Of a DNA stretch of 64,000 bases, positions 30,419 through 38,633 are shown piece by piece. Position 1 is the first letter of the stretch. Every line of letters starts with the position of its first letter. Below the pieces are notes generated by a model. The model was not told the DNA's origin and did no database searches. It saw only the letters and a list, made by a program, of their open reading frames with translations. The stretch is from Arthrobacter sp. AK04 (GTDB taxonomy: Bacteria; Actinomycetota; Actinomycetes; Actinomycetales; Micrococcaceae): assembly GCF_021129155.1 (NCBI RefSeq), contig NZ_JAJOMC010000005.1, positions 1-64,000 on the forward strand, written 5' to 3'. The position numbers were made by a program, and so were the translations under genes.

Positions 30419-30697
30419 GTGACTGATGTCTATTTGACCGGACAGCTCGTGTGCCGTGACAGCGACGAGGTTGCCATCGTCGTCCAGCATCTCGACCGGC
30501 ACGTCACGCTAACCCGGGCTGAACCCGGCTGTGTCTCCTTCAGCGTGACGCCTACCGGCGACCCCTTGGTCTGGCAGGTCGACGAACATTTCAGCGACCC
30601 CGATGCTTTCCGGCTTCACCAGGACCGGGTGGCGGGCAGCATCTGGGGGCGGGCCACGGCCGGGATCGAGCGCCGCTACACGATTGTGGGGGTTTAG
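30419..30697 (+). CDS. Putative quinol monooxygenase (ABM domain)
   Basis: 92 residues from GTG 30419, preceded by GAGAGG; the ATG at 30365 would add 18 non-conserved residues. A dimeric alpha/beta-barrel antibiotic-biosynthesis-monooxygenase fold is suggested by the full-length pattern VYLTGQLVC...VQHLDRHVTLTRAEPGCVSFSV...VDEHFSDPDAFRLHQ. Such small proteins act on quinols or serve as ROS-linked scavengers. No operon partner. Confidence 0.75.
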   Translation: MTDVYLTGQLVCRDSDEVAIVVQHLDRHVTLTRAEPGCVSFSVTPTGDPLVWQVDEHFSDPDAFRLHQDRVAGSIWGRATAGIERRYTIVGV

Positions 30698-30761
30698 GTC
30701 TTCTCCGCGTTCACTTCCAGACCCGGACCAGATAGTCTCTGCGGGAGGTAACGTCACAGGG

Positions 30762-31094
30762 ATGGGGATGACAGAGAAGGGCCATGGCCAAGACGACGCC
30801 GAATCAAGTGCCCGAAAGTTGAATGCAGGTCTTCTTGCCTTGCTGATTCTGGTGCTCAATACGGCAGGAGTCTTCTGGGCTGTATGGGCTGCGGGGGACG
30901 GTGTCGACTCCGGGATTGGCCTGGTCTACTTCCTCCTTACCGTCACCTTCCCCGCAGCTCTTGCCACTATTGCCCTGGGCGTTGTCAGTCTCGTCCGCCG
31001 CCGGGGCCGCGTTCCAGGCACCATCGCCCTCTCCATCAGCTCAGGTGTCCTGATCTGGTTTGTTTACGGATTCCTGGAGTCGCAGGTGTTCTGA
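30762..31094 (+). CDS. Hypothetical membrane protein
   Basis: 110 residues (ATG 30762; ATG 30768 is equally possible). Three hydrophobic segments at about 22-41, 48-72 and 85-104, with a basic patch RRRGR between the second and third. The family is not recognised. Downstream sequence contains the remnant of a DUF4193 gene. Confidence 0.55.
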   Translation: MGMTEKGHGQDDAESSARKLNAGLLALLILVLNTAGVFWAVWAAGDGVDSGIGLVYFLLTVTFPAALATIALGVVSLVRRRGRVPGTIALSISSGVLIWFVYGFLESQVF

Positions 31095-31107
31095 AAGGCC
31101 CCGTCAC

Positions 31108-31202
31108 AGGTTCACCTGTTACTCCTGCTTTCTGGTCCGGCACCGTTCGCAGAAGGCGCGCGAGAAGGACGGCCATGCCTACTGCGTCGAATGTGAGGGC
31201 CT
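31108..31202 (+). pseudogene. C-terminal remnant of a DUF4193 zinc-ribbon gene
   Basis: In one frame 31108-31200 reads RFTCYSCFLVRHRSQKAREK followed by DGHAYCVECEG, the C-terminal four-cysteine (CxxC...CxxC) ribbon of DUF4193 proteins, which are small, widespread in actinobacteria and about 100 residues long. The acidic N-terminal ~65 residues are absent: upstream DNA belongs to the preceding membrane protein. The frame runs on past the natural end; removing one C at 31201 would restore GGC-TAA right after the last residue. So the copy is truncated and frameshifted. Confidence 0.65.
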
Positions 31203-31389
31203 AACGGTTCTGGCCGGCTGTCCCGGAGCGCATCTGGGACAGCATCCGCGAAGAATCCACGCTCCCGCCGCTGACCTGGAGTGTTTGCCGCATGGAGGTC
31301 AGCCCGCTGCCGGTCCGGCTGAAGGGAGCCTTTCCACATATGATGCGGCTGCCCTGTTGCCCCCGCGCAGTGGTCCCTAGCGTGAAGCT
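31203..31389. other. Gap before comEA
   Basis: About 190 bases between the DUF4193 remnant and comEA. Short open frames on both strands show no recognisable domain. I see no clear promoter or hairpin. Confidence 0.4.
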
Positions 31390-32319
31390 ATGTCACGCCG
31401 GGACGCTGGAGCAGCAGGTCACTCGGCGCGCCATGCCAGGACCCGGCTGCAGGCAGCCCTGGGCGAGGCGCCGTCCGGCCTGTTGCTGGACACCGACGGG
31501 AATCAACTCTTTGAGTACCAGGGTGCCGGCGGCCACGATCCGGACGCTTCCGGCACGGCGTTGCCCGGGGGATCCGGACAGGACGCGGATACCGCGTCCA
31601 CCGCCCTGGGGCCGGCACTCCGCTGGCGGTTGGGCCCCCGCCTGGCGGTTCTTCTTGGCGTCCTTGCTGTTGCTGCCGCGGCGTGGTTCTGGTGGCAGGT
31701 GGCGGCGGGCCGGCCGGAGATCCTTCCGCTCAGCGGCGTAAGCCCCGGCAGCCCTGCCGCTAACCCTTCAGCCGGGGCCACCGTTACGAGAGATGAGGGG
31801 GCCGGTGGCAGTGGGCCGGGCGTTGAGAACGCGGAGGCTGAGACCGCCGCTGCGGTGGTGGTCCATGTTGCCGGAGCCGTGACCAGTCCCGGAGTGGTGC
31901 AGCTGCCGGCGGGAAGCAGGGTGCACCAGGCCGTCACGGCCGCTGGAGGCGCAATCCCCGGCGCGGACCTTGGCCGGCTGAACCTGGCCCTCGTGGTGGA
32001 GGACGGCCAAAAGATCCATGTGCCGCGCGAAGGCGAGCAATTACCGGCAGCAGGTACCGGAGGCACAGGTCCGGAACCCGGAGCCGGAAGTGTGGCCGAG
32101 GCTGGTAACGCGGGAAACGCTGCGGGAGCGAAAATCAACCTCAACACGGCGGGCGTGGAGGAGCTGGATACCTTGCCCAAGGTCGGGCCGGTGCTTGCCC
32201 AGCGCATCGTGGACTGGCGCAACGAGCATGGGGCCTTCAAAAGCGTCGAGGAACTGGACGCAGTAGACGGCGTTGGACCCAAGATGCTTGGGGCATTGCT
32301 GCCGCTGGTGACGGTGTGA
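31390..32319 (+). CDS. comEA: ComEA family DNA-binding competence protein
   Basis: 309 residues: a cytoplasmic N-terminus of ~80 residues, one transmembrane helix (about 84-103), a low-complexity linker, an SLBB domain (about 157-212, VVVHVAGAV...SRVHQAV) and a C-terminal pair of helix-hairpin-helix motifs (about 247-309, INLNTAGVEELDTLPKVGPV). It would bind extracellular dsDNA and hand it to ComEC. Start ATG 31390. It precedes comEC and holA, the same order as in Mycobacterium (Rv2415c-Rv2413c). Confidence 0.9.
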   Translation: MSRRDAGAAGHSARHARTRLQAALGEAPSGLLLDTDGNQLFEYQGAGGHDPDASGTALPGGSGQDADTASTALGPALRWRLGPRLAVLLGVLAVAAAAWFWWQVAAGRPEILPLSGVSPGSPAANPSAGATVTRDEGAGGSGPGVENAEAETAAAVVVHVAGAVTSPGVVQLPAGSRVHQAVTAAGGAIPGADLGRLNLALVVEDGQKIHVPREGEQLPAAGTGGTGPEPGAGSVAEAGNAGNAAGAKINLNTAGVEELDTLPKVGPVLAQRIVDWRNEHGAFKSVEELDAVDGVGPKMLGALLPLVTV

Positions 32320-32344
32320 TGGGACGACGTGAGGGGTGTGTCTG

Positions 32345-34435
32345 ATGGGTAGCCGCAGGGAGAAGCCCACGGGCAGCCCATGGCAGCGGTATGTGGAGTC
32401 TGCAGTCAGGGGGCCCACAGCTATGCCCGGACCAGCGCGCACAACTGGTGCCGAAGGAGGCCTCCGGCGGACCAGGGATGCGACGGCATCGAGTTCCGGA
32501 ACAGAGCCGGGACAGCGCCGGAGCTTCACGGTTCCCGCGACTTTTGGGAAGCGTGTCCAAGAGCAGTGGGACGGGGTGCGGGGTTCTGCCTGGCAGGGAA
32601 AAGCGAAGGGGAATGGAGGGAAAGACGCAGCTGCCGGCAGCGAGGAGTCCCGCCGCCGCTTCGACGTCCGTCTCGCCGTGCCGGCTGTGGCCGTATGGGC
32701 CGCCTCCATCGCGGGGCTTTGGCTGCAGCCGCTGGCACTGGCGGCACTCTGTTGTAGTTTTGCTCTTGCAGGGATGCTGTTGATACGCCGGAGCCGCTTG
32801 CGATTCACACCAAGGACAGAACGCCCGCGCGCCCGGCGCAGTTTCCTGTCCACCTGCGCGGCAGCACTCTTCCTAGCGGCGGCCACGGCCGCACACTCGG
32901 CTGCGGCAGCCAGCCAGCGGTTCGAGGGGCCCCTGGCTGAGGCTGTTGCTGCAGGGAAATCAGTAGTGGCCGTCGTCGAAGTGGCCGGCGGCCCCCGGGC
33001 GCTTAGTGCGCCGGGCCAGGCAGGAACGCCGGAACGCTGGTCAGTGCCTGTCTGGACCCGCGATGTCAGCACCGGCGGTGTCCTGCTCCGAACCCGGGCA
33101 CAGCTTGTGGTTATGGGCGGCGGCGACTGGGGCAGTGTGGTGACCGGCCAGCTGGTCCGCGCAACGGGAAACCTTCGGCCGCCAGTGCCAGGAACGGAGG
33201 AAGCTGCGATTCTCACAGCCTCCTCAGGCCCGGGCCAGGCCACCGCCGTGCCAATCCTGGAGGGATCGGCCAAAGAACTTCGGGAACAATTCGTGGCCGC
33301 GTCCTCCTTCCTCGGCCCCGATCCCCGCGGCCTGCTGCCGGGCATGGTCACGGGAGACACCACGGCGCTGGACGAGGGACTGGCGACTGCCATGAAGGGG
33401 GTGGGCATGACGCACCTGACGGCCGTCAGCGGCGCAAACTGCAGCCTGGTCCTTGGGGCACTGTTGCTGGCTTGCCGGGGCCTGCGCCTGCCGCGCCTCC
33501 CCGCCGCTGCCCTGGCCGGCGCCGGCCTCTGGCTCTTCGTGCTCCTCGTGGGGCCGGATGCCAGCGTCCTGCGGGCAGCCCTCATGGGTGCCATCGCCGT
33601 CGTATCACTGGCCGGCGGGCGGTCCGGACGGGGCCTCAGCTTCCTGTGCCTTGCGGTGATCGGCCTGCTGCTGATGGACCCTGGCCTGGGGTCCAGCTTC
33701 GGGTTTCTCCTGTCCGTTCTGGCCACCCTGGGAATCATTGTCCTTGGCCGGCGAATCATCAATTGGATGCCCGGGTTCGTTCCGCGCTGGGCGGCAGCAG
33801 CGGTGGCCGTCCCGCTGTCAGCCCAGCTGCTCTGCGGACCGGTGATCGTGATCCTGCAACCCCAGTTTTCCACCTACTCGCTGTTGGCAAACGTTATCGC
33901 CTCGCCCCTGGTGGCTCCTGTGACATTGCTGGGGACGGCAGCTGTTCCCCTGGTGGTTCTTGTCCCGTGGGCTGCAACGGCCCTCATCGCGGTGGCCGGG
34001 ACGTTCAGTGCCGGCGTCGCCGCCGTGGCAAGGTTCACGTCACAGCTCCCGGGAGCATCGCTGCCCTGGCCGGAAGGCATTCACGGGCTGCTGACCATGC
34101 TGTTCCTGTCTGTTCTGACGTATGGAACCGTCTGGGCTTGTGCCCGGCCGCGCCAGGCCGGCGGGTTGGTAATGTCCTGTCACCGGAGTCTCGTTTCGCT
34201 CATCGAAGCCCTGGAGGATAGGGCTGTCCTGGCGCTCCGCCGCTGGGGCTTCCGGCAGGCGCCCGGGACGACGTGGAAGATGGCGCTGCAACCCGGCCCC
34301 GGCTTGGAGCGGGGAGCCGGACGTGGCAGGCTGGGATACTCCACAAAACTTTCCGGAAGGAACCCACGATGGCCGCTGCGCAGAAGCGAGCAACCCGTTC
34401 CCCGGCATCCAATGCGGCCACCTGGCGGGACGTAG
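32345..34435 (+). CDS. comEC: ComEC/Rec2 family competence channel without metallo-beta-lactamase domain
   Basis: 696 residues from ATG 32345 (SD GAGGGG); GTG 32336 is also in frame. It has a ~110-residue polar N-terminus, three hydrophobic stretches, an OB-like extracellular part and the polytopic Competence domain (about 320-600) with GMVTGDTTALDE and MTHLTAVSGANCSLV. It would carry single-stranded DNA across the membrane. The C-terminal metallo-beta-lactamase nuclease domain of many ComEC proteins is absent; the last ~100 residues are basic and low-complexity and overlap holA by 67 bases. The mycobacterial homologue is short as well. Confidence 0.85.
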   Translation: MGSRREKPTGSPWQRYVESAVRGPTAMPGPARTTGAEGGLRRTRDATASSSGTEPGQRRSFTVPATFGKRVQEQWDGVRGSAWQGKAKGNGGKDAAAGSEESRRRFDVRLAVPAVAVWAASIAGLWLQPLALAALCCSFALAGMLLIRRSRLRFTPRTERPRARRSFLSTCAAALFLAAATAAHSAAAASQRFEGPLAEAVAAGKSVVAVVEVAGGPRALSAPGQAGTPERWSVPVWTRDVSTGGVLLRTRAQLVVMGGGDWGSVVTGQLVRATGNLRPPVPGTEEAAILTASSGPGQATAVPILEGSAKELREQFVAASSFLGPDPRGLLPGMVTGDTTALDEGLATAMKGVGMTHLTAVSGANCSLVLGALLLACRGLRLPRLPAAALAGAGLWLFVLLVGPDASVLRAALMGAIAVVSLAGGRSGRGLSFLCLAVIGLLLMDPGLGSSFGFLLSVLATLGIIVLGRRIINWMPGFVPRWAAAAVAVPLSAQLLCGPVIVILQPQFSTYSLLANVIASPLVAPVTLLGTAAVPLVVLVPWAATALIAVAGTFSAGVAAVARFTSQLPGASLPWPEGIHGLLTMLFLSVLTYGTVWACARPRQAGGLVMSCHRSLVSLIEALEDRAVLALRRWGFRQAPGTTWKMALQPGPGLERGAGRGRLGYSTKLSGRNPRWPLRRSEQPVPRHPMRPPGGT

Positions 34436-35385
34436 CACCTGCAGCGGTGGTGCTGGTCAGCGGCCCGGAAGAGTATCTGGGCATCAGGGCCATGGACCGC
34501 ATCCGCGCCCAGGTGCGGGCGGCGGCACCCGACGTGGAGGTCAGCCGGATCAACGCGGCTGCCTATGAGCCGGGCACCCTGCTGATGCAGGTCAGTCCCT
34601 CGCTGTTCGGCGAGAGCAAGCTCATCGAGGTTGAAGCCGTCGAAGCCATGAACGATGCCTTCCTCGCTGATGCGCTTCGGTACGTGGAACACACGGAACC
34701 CGATGCCGTCCTGGTCCTCCGGCACGGCGGGGGAGTCCGGGGAAAGAAGCTCCTGGACGCCGTCAAGAAGGGCGGCTGGCCGGTGGTGGACTGCCAGCCG
34801 CTCAAGAAAGACGCAGACAAGGTGGCCTTTGTGGCGGCCGAGTTTAAGGCGGGCGGCCGCCGTATTGAGCAGGACGCCGTCCAGGCCCTGGTCAACGCGG
34901 TAGGAGCAAACCTTTCGGAACTTGCCGCCGCATGCAGCCAGCTCATCGCCGACGCGGGAACCACCGTCACCTCGGACATCGTGGACCGCTACTACGGTGG
35001 CCGTATCGAGGCGACAGCATTTAAGGTGGCTGACGCTGCCATGGCGGGCAATGCTCCCTTGGCCCTGTCCACGCTCCGACATGCCCTGGCCACCGGAGCG
35101 GATCCCGTCCCGTTGGTGGCCGCGCTGGCCGCAAAGCTCCGAACGGTTGCGCGGGTTGCCGGCGCATCCGGATCCTCCGCCCAGATAGCCGCAGAGCTTG
35201 GCATGCAACCCTGGCTGGTTGAGCAGGCGCAGCGGGACGTGCGGCGATGGACGCCGGACGGGCTGGTCCGGTCCATCCAGGCCACCGCCGAGGCCGACGC
35301 GCAGGTCAAAGGACTTTCGCGCGACCCCGTCTATGCCGTGGAGCACGCGGTTACGGTCATTGCTATGTCTGTCCAGGGCCGCTGA
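34369..35385 (+). CDS. holA: DNA polymerase III delta subunit
   Basis: 338 residues from ATG 34369 with SD GGAAGGAA; the frame is open upstream but only inside comEC. It is the clamp-loader delta subunit that opens the beta sliding clamp. AAA+-like domains I-II (VVLVSGPEEYLGIRAMDRI at 26-44, SPSLFGESKLIEVE near 78-91) and the helical collar domain in the C-terminal third are present. Order comEA-comEC-holA, convergent with rpsT, is conserved in actinobacteria. Confidence 0.93.
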   Translation: MAAAQKRATRSPASNAATWRDVAPAAVVLVSGPEEYLGIRAMDRIRAQVRAAAPDVEVSRINAAAYEPGTLLMQVSPSLFGESKLIEVEAVEAMNDAFLADALRYVEHTEPDAVLVLRHGGGVRGKKLLDAVKKGGWPVVDCQPLKKDADKVAFVAAEFKAGGRRIEQDAVQALVNAVGANLSELAAACSQLIADAGTTVTSDIVDRYYGGRIEATAFKVADAAMAGNAPLALSTLRHALATGADPVPLVAALAAKLRTVARVAGASGSSAQIAAELGMQPWLVEQAQRDVRRWTPDGLVRSIQATAEADAQVKGLSRDPVYAVEHAVTVIAMSVQGR

Positions 35386-35396
35386 CCGTCGACCAG

Positions 35397-35420
35397 GCCC
35401 CGGCGAAACTTTCCCGGGGC
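35397..35420 (+). terminator. Hairpin after holA
   Basis: GCCCCGG (35397-35403) and CCGGGGC (35414-35420) form a 7-bp stem with a 10-base loop eleven bases past the holA stop. No U-tract. Confidence 0.4.
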
Positions 35421-35479
35421 GCCGGTCAGCCGAATTTCCTAAGCTTGTGAGCGGGCCGGAAGCTACAAGGCTTTAGTCC

Positions 35480-35514
35480 GCGCATGAGGTTAGGCAACGG
35501 ACCTAACTCTGCGC
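35480..35514. other. Hairpin between holA and rpsT
   Basis: GTTAGG (35489-35494) and CCTAAC (35502-35507) pair with a 7-base loop, and the flanks GCGC (35480-35483) and GCGC (35511-35514) extend the stem with small internal mismatches. It lies between the two convergent genes; on which strand it acts is not clear. Confidence 0.4.
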
Positions 35515-35523
35515 TTAAAGATG

Positions 35524-35553
35524 TGTGGCCGGCACCCGAGGGTACCGGCCACA
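35524..35553 (-). terminator. rpsT terminator
   Basis: A 13-bp stem (35524-35536 with 35541-35553, CGAG loop) lies 28 bases past the rpsT stop. Read on the minus strand the single non-Watson-Crick position is a G-U wobble; on the plus strand it is a C-A mismatch, so the structure is better suited to rpsT. CATCTTT follows. Confidence 0.6.
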
Positions 35554-35580
35554 ACCATCAGTTCAAACGAACTGGAAACC

Positions 35581-35841
35581 TTACAGTGCGTTGACCTTCT
35601 TGGAGATCGCCGACTTGCGGTTCGCTGCGTTGTTCTTGTGCAGGACACCCTTGCTAACAGCCTTGTCCAGCTTGCGGCTGGCAGCAACCAGGGCAGCAGC
35701 AGCTGCATCCTTGTCCGTGGACTCAACGGCAGTGTTGACGGCGCGGATGGCCGTCTTCAGCTCGGACTTGACTGCGTTGTTGCGCAGGCGTGCCTTCTCG
35801 TTGGTGAGGATGCGCTTCTTCTGGGACTTGATATTCGCCAC
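35581..35841 (-). CDS. rpsT: 30S ribosomal protein S20
   Basis: 86 residues, start [20 protein letters not shown], the canonical S20 N-terminus that binds 16S rRNA; alanine- and lysine-rich helices fill the rest. Monocistronic and convergent with holA. A TATTCT -10 candidate on the minus strand (35972-35977) predicts a leader of about 125 bases, long enough for post-transcriptional control, but none is shown. Confidence 0.97.
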   Translation of the reverse strand: MANIKSQKKRILTNEKARLRNNAVKSELKTAIRAVNTAVESTDKDAAAAALVAASRKLDKAVSKGVLHKNNAANRKSAISKKVNAL

Positions 35842-36011
35842 GTGTGAACTCTCTTTTTAATGCGGAAATGGTCTAGAGGGCTTTCAGGTTGGCCATTGAC
35901 TGAGCGGCGTGGGGATACCTATGGCGGCCAACCATCAGTGGCCGTCGACCTGCACGGACACACAGCTATAAAGAATAGCAGGTCAGGGGCAGCTCCTGCC
36001 ATTTCAGAAGC

Positions 36012-36566
36012 TCAGTCCCAGCCGTGTCGCCGTCGCAGGGAGGAGGCCACCCGCTCGAAACGGTTGCGGTCCAGTACGGCACCCTCCCGCCGGATGCCGT
36101 CCGGGCGGAGCTGGAGGACGCGGTCCAGCCGGGCTTCGCTGGGGCGTCCCTGCCGGTCCCAGCCTCCAACTCCGATGTCCACGTAGTCCGCTGACGCTGC
36201 AGTATCCGGAACCCGGTCCCTGCTGGTCAGCATCAGTCCGAGCAGGTAGCCGCCGTTGCGGCCCACCAGCAGGACCGGCCGGTCCTTTCCGCGGCTGTGG
36301 TCTTCTTCGTACGGCACCCAGGCCCACACCACTTCCCCCGGATCGGGCTCGCTATCGGGCCTGGCCACATACCTGACGGTGAACTTGCCGTGGAAATCCC
36401 CGGGGTAGGCGGTAGCGGCCCCGCTCCGAACCTGTAAATTGCCGGATGCCGGCGTGGCCCGGCCGGGGGAGGGGCGGCCAGCTGCCCCGGCAGCCCTTCG
36501 CGCCCTTTGGAGTGTCCGCAGTCCTGTCCTGACCGCGTCCTGCAGTGATCGGAGATTGAAAACCAT
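36012..36566 (-). CDS. PemK/MazF-like fold protein divergent from lepA
   Basis: 184 residues from ATG 36566. After ~60 basic residues, the MazF/PemK-like core begins at PGEVVWAWVPYEEDHSRGKDR and continues PVLLVGRNGGYLLGLMLTSRD. No antitoxin gene overlaps or precedes it, unlike real mazEF pairs. The same protein stands divergent from lepA in mycobacteria (Rv2405), so it is a conserved chromosomal neighbour rather than a mobile toxin. RNase activity is unproven; a housekeeping role linked to translation is possible. Confidence 0.75.
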   Translation of the reverse strand: MVFNLRSLQDAVRTGLRTLQRARRAAGAAGRPSPGRATPASGNLQVRSGAATAYPGDFHGKFTVRYVARPDSEPDPGEVVWAWVPYEEDHSRGKDRPVLLVGRNGGYLLGLMLTSRDRVPDTAASADYVDIGVGGWDRQGRPSEARLDRVLQLRPDGIRREGAVLDRNRFERVASSLRRRHGWD

Positions 36567-36743
36567 CCAGCCACCCTATAGCTGCCTCACGCACGGGAGA
36601 ATGACGGCGGCAACTCCGGCCAGGATGCGGTGTGGCAGCTTCCGACGTGGGACACTGGAGGTTGAAAATGTGCGGCCTGTCCGCGGGCCGCCCACGGCGC
36701 GCCCAGCGGTGGCCGTGTGAATGCCAAGAGTAAGGACCCCTGC

Positions 36744-38597
36744 GTGTCTCCCATGGCCCGCACCGCACCGGTGCCCGCCGCGACAGATCCGGCCATTATT
36801 CGGAATTTCTGTATCATCGCGCACATTGACCACGGTAAGTCCACCCTGGCCGACCGGATGCTGCAGTTCACCGGCGTGGTCCAGTCCCGTGACATGAAGG
36901 CCCAGTACCTGGACCGGATGGACATCGAGCGCGAACGCGGCATCACCATCAAATCCCAGGCGGTCCGCATGCCGTGGGAACTGGACGGCACCAGCTACGC
37001 GCTGAACATGATCGACACGCCCGGACACGTCGACTTCACCTACGAGGTCTCCCGCTCGCTCGCGGCGTGTGAGGGAGCAATCCTCCTGGTGGACGCTGCC
37101 CAGGGGATCGAGGCCCAGACCCTCGCCAACCTGTACCTGGCGATGGAAAACAACCTCACCATCATTCCGGTCCTTAACAAGATCGACCTTCCGGCAGCGC
37201 AGCCGGAGAAGTACGCGGCGGAGCTGGCCAGCTTGATCGGCGGCGAACCGGAGGACGTCCTGCGCGTTTCCGGCAAGACCGGCATGGGCGTCGAGGCGCT
37301 GCTGGACAAGATCGTCCGCGACCTTCCGGCGCCCCAGGGCGACGCCAATGCCCCTGCCCGCGCCATGATCTTTGACTCCGTCTATGACACCTACCGCGGC
37401 GTGGTGACCTACGTCCGGGTGGTGGACGGCATGCTGCATCCCCGTGAGCGCATCCAGATGATGTCCACCCGGGCCACCCACGAACTCCTCGAAATCGGTG
37501 TGAGCTCACCGGAACCCACACCGTCCAAGGGTCTGGGCGTCGGCGAAGTGGGCTACCTCATCACGGGTGTGAAGGACGTCCGCCTGTCCAAGGTGGGCGA
37601 TACCGTCACCAACATGGCCAAGCCTGCCGCAGACTCTCTTCCCGGCTATGCGGATGCCAAGCCCATGGTCTTCTCCGGCCTCTATCCGCTGGATGGCACG
37701 GACTACCCGGTGCTGCGCGATGCGCTGGAGAAGCTGATGCTCAACGACGCCGCCCTGGTATACGAGCCCGAGACATCTGCCGCGCTGGGCTTTGGTTTCC
37801 GCGTGGGCTTCCTGGGCCTGCTCCACCTTGAAATCACCCGCGAGCGGCTCGAGCGCGAGTACAACCTGGACCTGATTTCCACCGCACCCAACGTGGAATA
37901 CGAGGTGACGCTGGAGGACAAGAAGGTGGTCCACGTGACCAACCCCAGCGAATACCCGTCCGGCAAAATCTCCGAGGTCCGCGAGCCCATGGTGGCCGCC
38001 ACCATCCTGGCGCCAAACGAATTTGTCGGCGCGATCATGGAGCTGTGCCAGAGCCGCCGCGGCGTGATGGGCGGCATGGACTACCTCTCAGAGGACCGGG
38101 TGGAAATCCGGTACCGCCTGCCGCTGGCCGAGATCGTGTTCGACTTCTTCGACATCCTGAAGTCCAAGACCCGCGGCTACGGCTCCCTGGACTGGAAGGC
38201 CGACGGCGACCAGGTGGCCGACCTTGTGAAGGTGGACATCATGCTCCAGGGCGAACAGGTTGACGCCTTCTCCGCCATCACCCACCGGGACAAGGCCTAC
38301 GCGTACGGCGTCATGATGACCACCAAGCTGCGCGAGCTTATTCCGCGCCAGCAGTTCGAGGTGCCCATCCAGGCGGCCATCGGCTCCAGGATCATCGCCC
38401 GCGAAAGCATCCGCGCCATCCGCAAGGACGTCCTGGCCAAGTGCTACGGCGGTGACATCTCCCGTAAGCGCAAACTGCTGGAGAAGCAGAAGGAAGGCAA
38501 GAAGCGCATGAAGATGGTGGGGCGCGTCGAGGTCCCCCAGGAAGCCTTCATCGCTGCGCTCACCACCGACGAGTCCAAGGACAAGGCCAGGAAGTAG
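36744..38597 (+). CDS. lepA: Elongation factor 4 (LepA)
   Basis: 617 residues from GTG 36744, chosen because AAGGA stands seven bases upstream and the product then has the family's usual length; GTG 36717 and ATG 36753 are in frame. It is a ribosomal GTPase thought to act in initiation or back-translocation. G1 AHIDHGKS near residue 22, G3 DTPGHVDF, G4 NKIDLP, and the unique C-terminal domain ending in [20 protein letters not shown] are all present. Probably co-transcribed with hemW, 36 bases downstream. Confidence 0.97.
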   Translation: MSPMARTAPVPAATDPAIIRNFCIIAHIDHGKSTLADRMLQFTGVVQSRDMKAQYLDRMDIERERGITIKSQAVRMPWELDGTSYALNMIDTPGHVDFTYEVSRSLAACEGAILLVDAAQGIEAQTLANLYLAMENNLTIIPVLNKIDLPAAQPEKYAAELASLIGGEPEDVLRVSGKTGMGVEALLDKIVRDLPAPQGDANAPARAMIFDSVYDTYRGVVTYVRVVDGMLHPRERIQMMSTRATHELLEIGVSSPEPTPSKGLGVGEVGYLITGVKDVRLSKVGDTVTNMAKPAADSLPGYADAKPMVFSGLYPLDGTDYPVLRDALEKLMLNDAALVYEPETSAALGFGFRVGFLGLLHLEITRERLEREYNLDLISTAPNVEYEVTLEDKKVVHVTNPSEYPSGKISEVREPMVAATILAPNEFVGAIMELCQSRRGVMGGMDYLSEDRVEIRYRLPLAEIVFDFFDILKSKTRGYGSLDWKADGDQVADLVKVDIMLQGEQVDAFSAITHRDKAYAYGVMMTTKLRELIPRQQFEVPIQAAIGSRIIARESIRAIRKDVLAKCYGGDISRKRKLLEKQKEGKKRMKMVGRVEVPQEAFIAALTTDESKDKARK

Positions 38598-38633
38598 TGG
38601 TTACAGCAGCCGGTACTGCCGGAGGCCCCTGCA

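Noticed and set aside
36012..36566. mazEF-type toxin-antitoxin module
   Set aside because: No antitoxin ORF of suitable size lies next to the MazF-like gene on either side, and the position is conserved in other actinobacteria.
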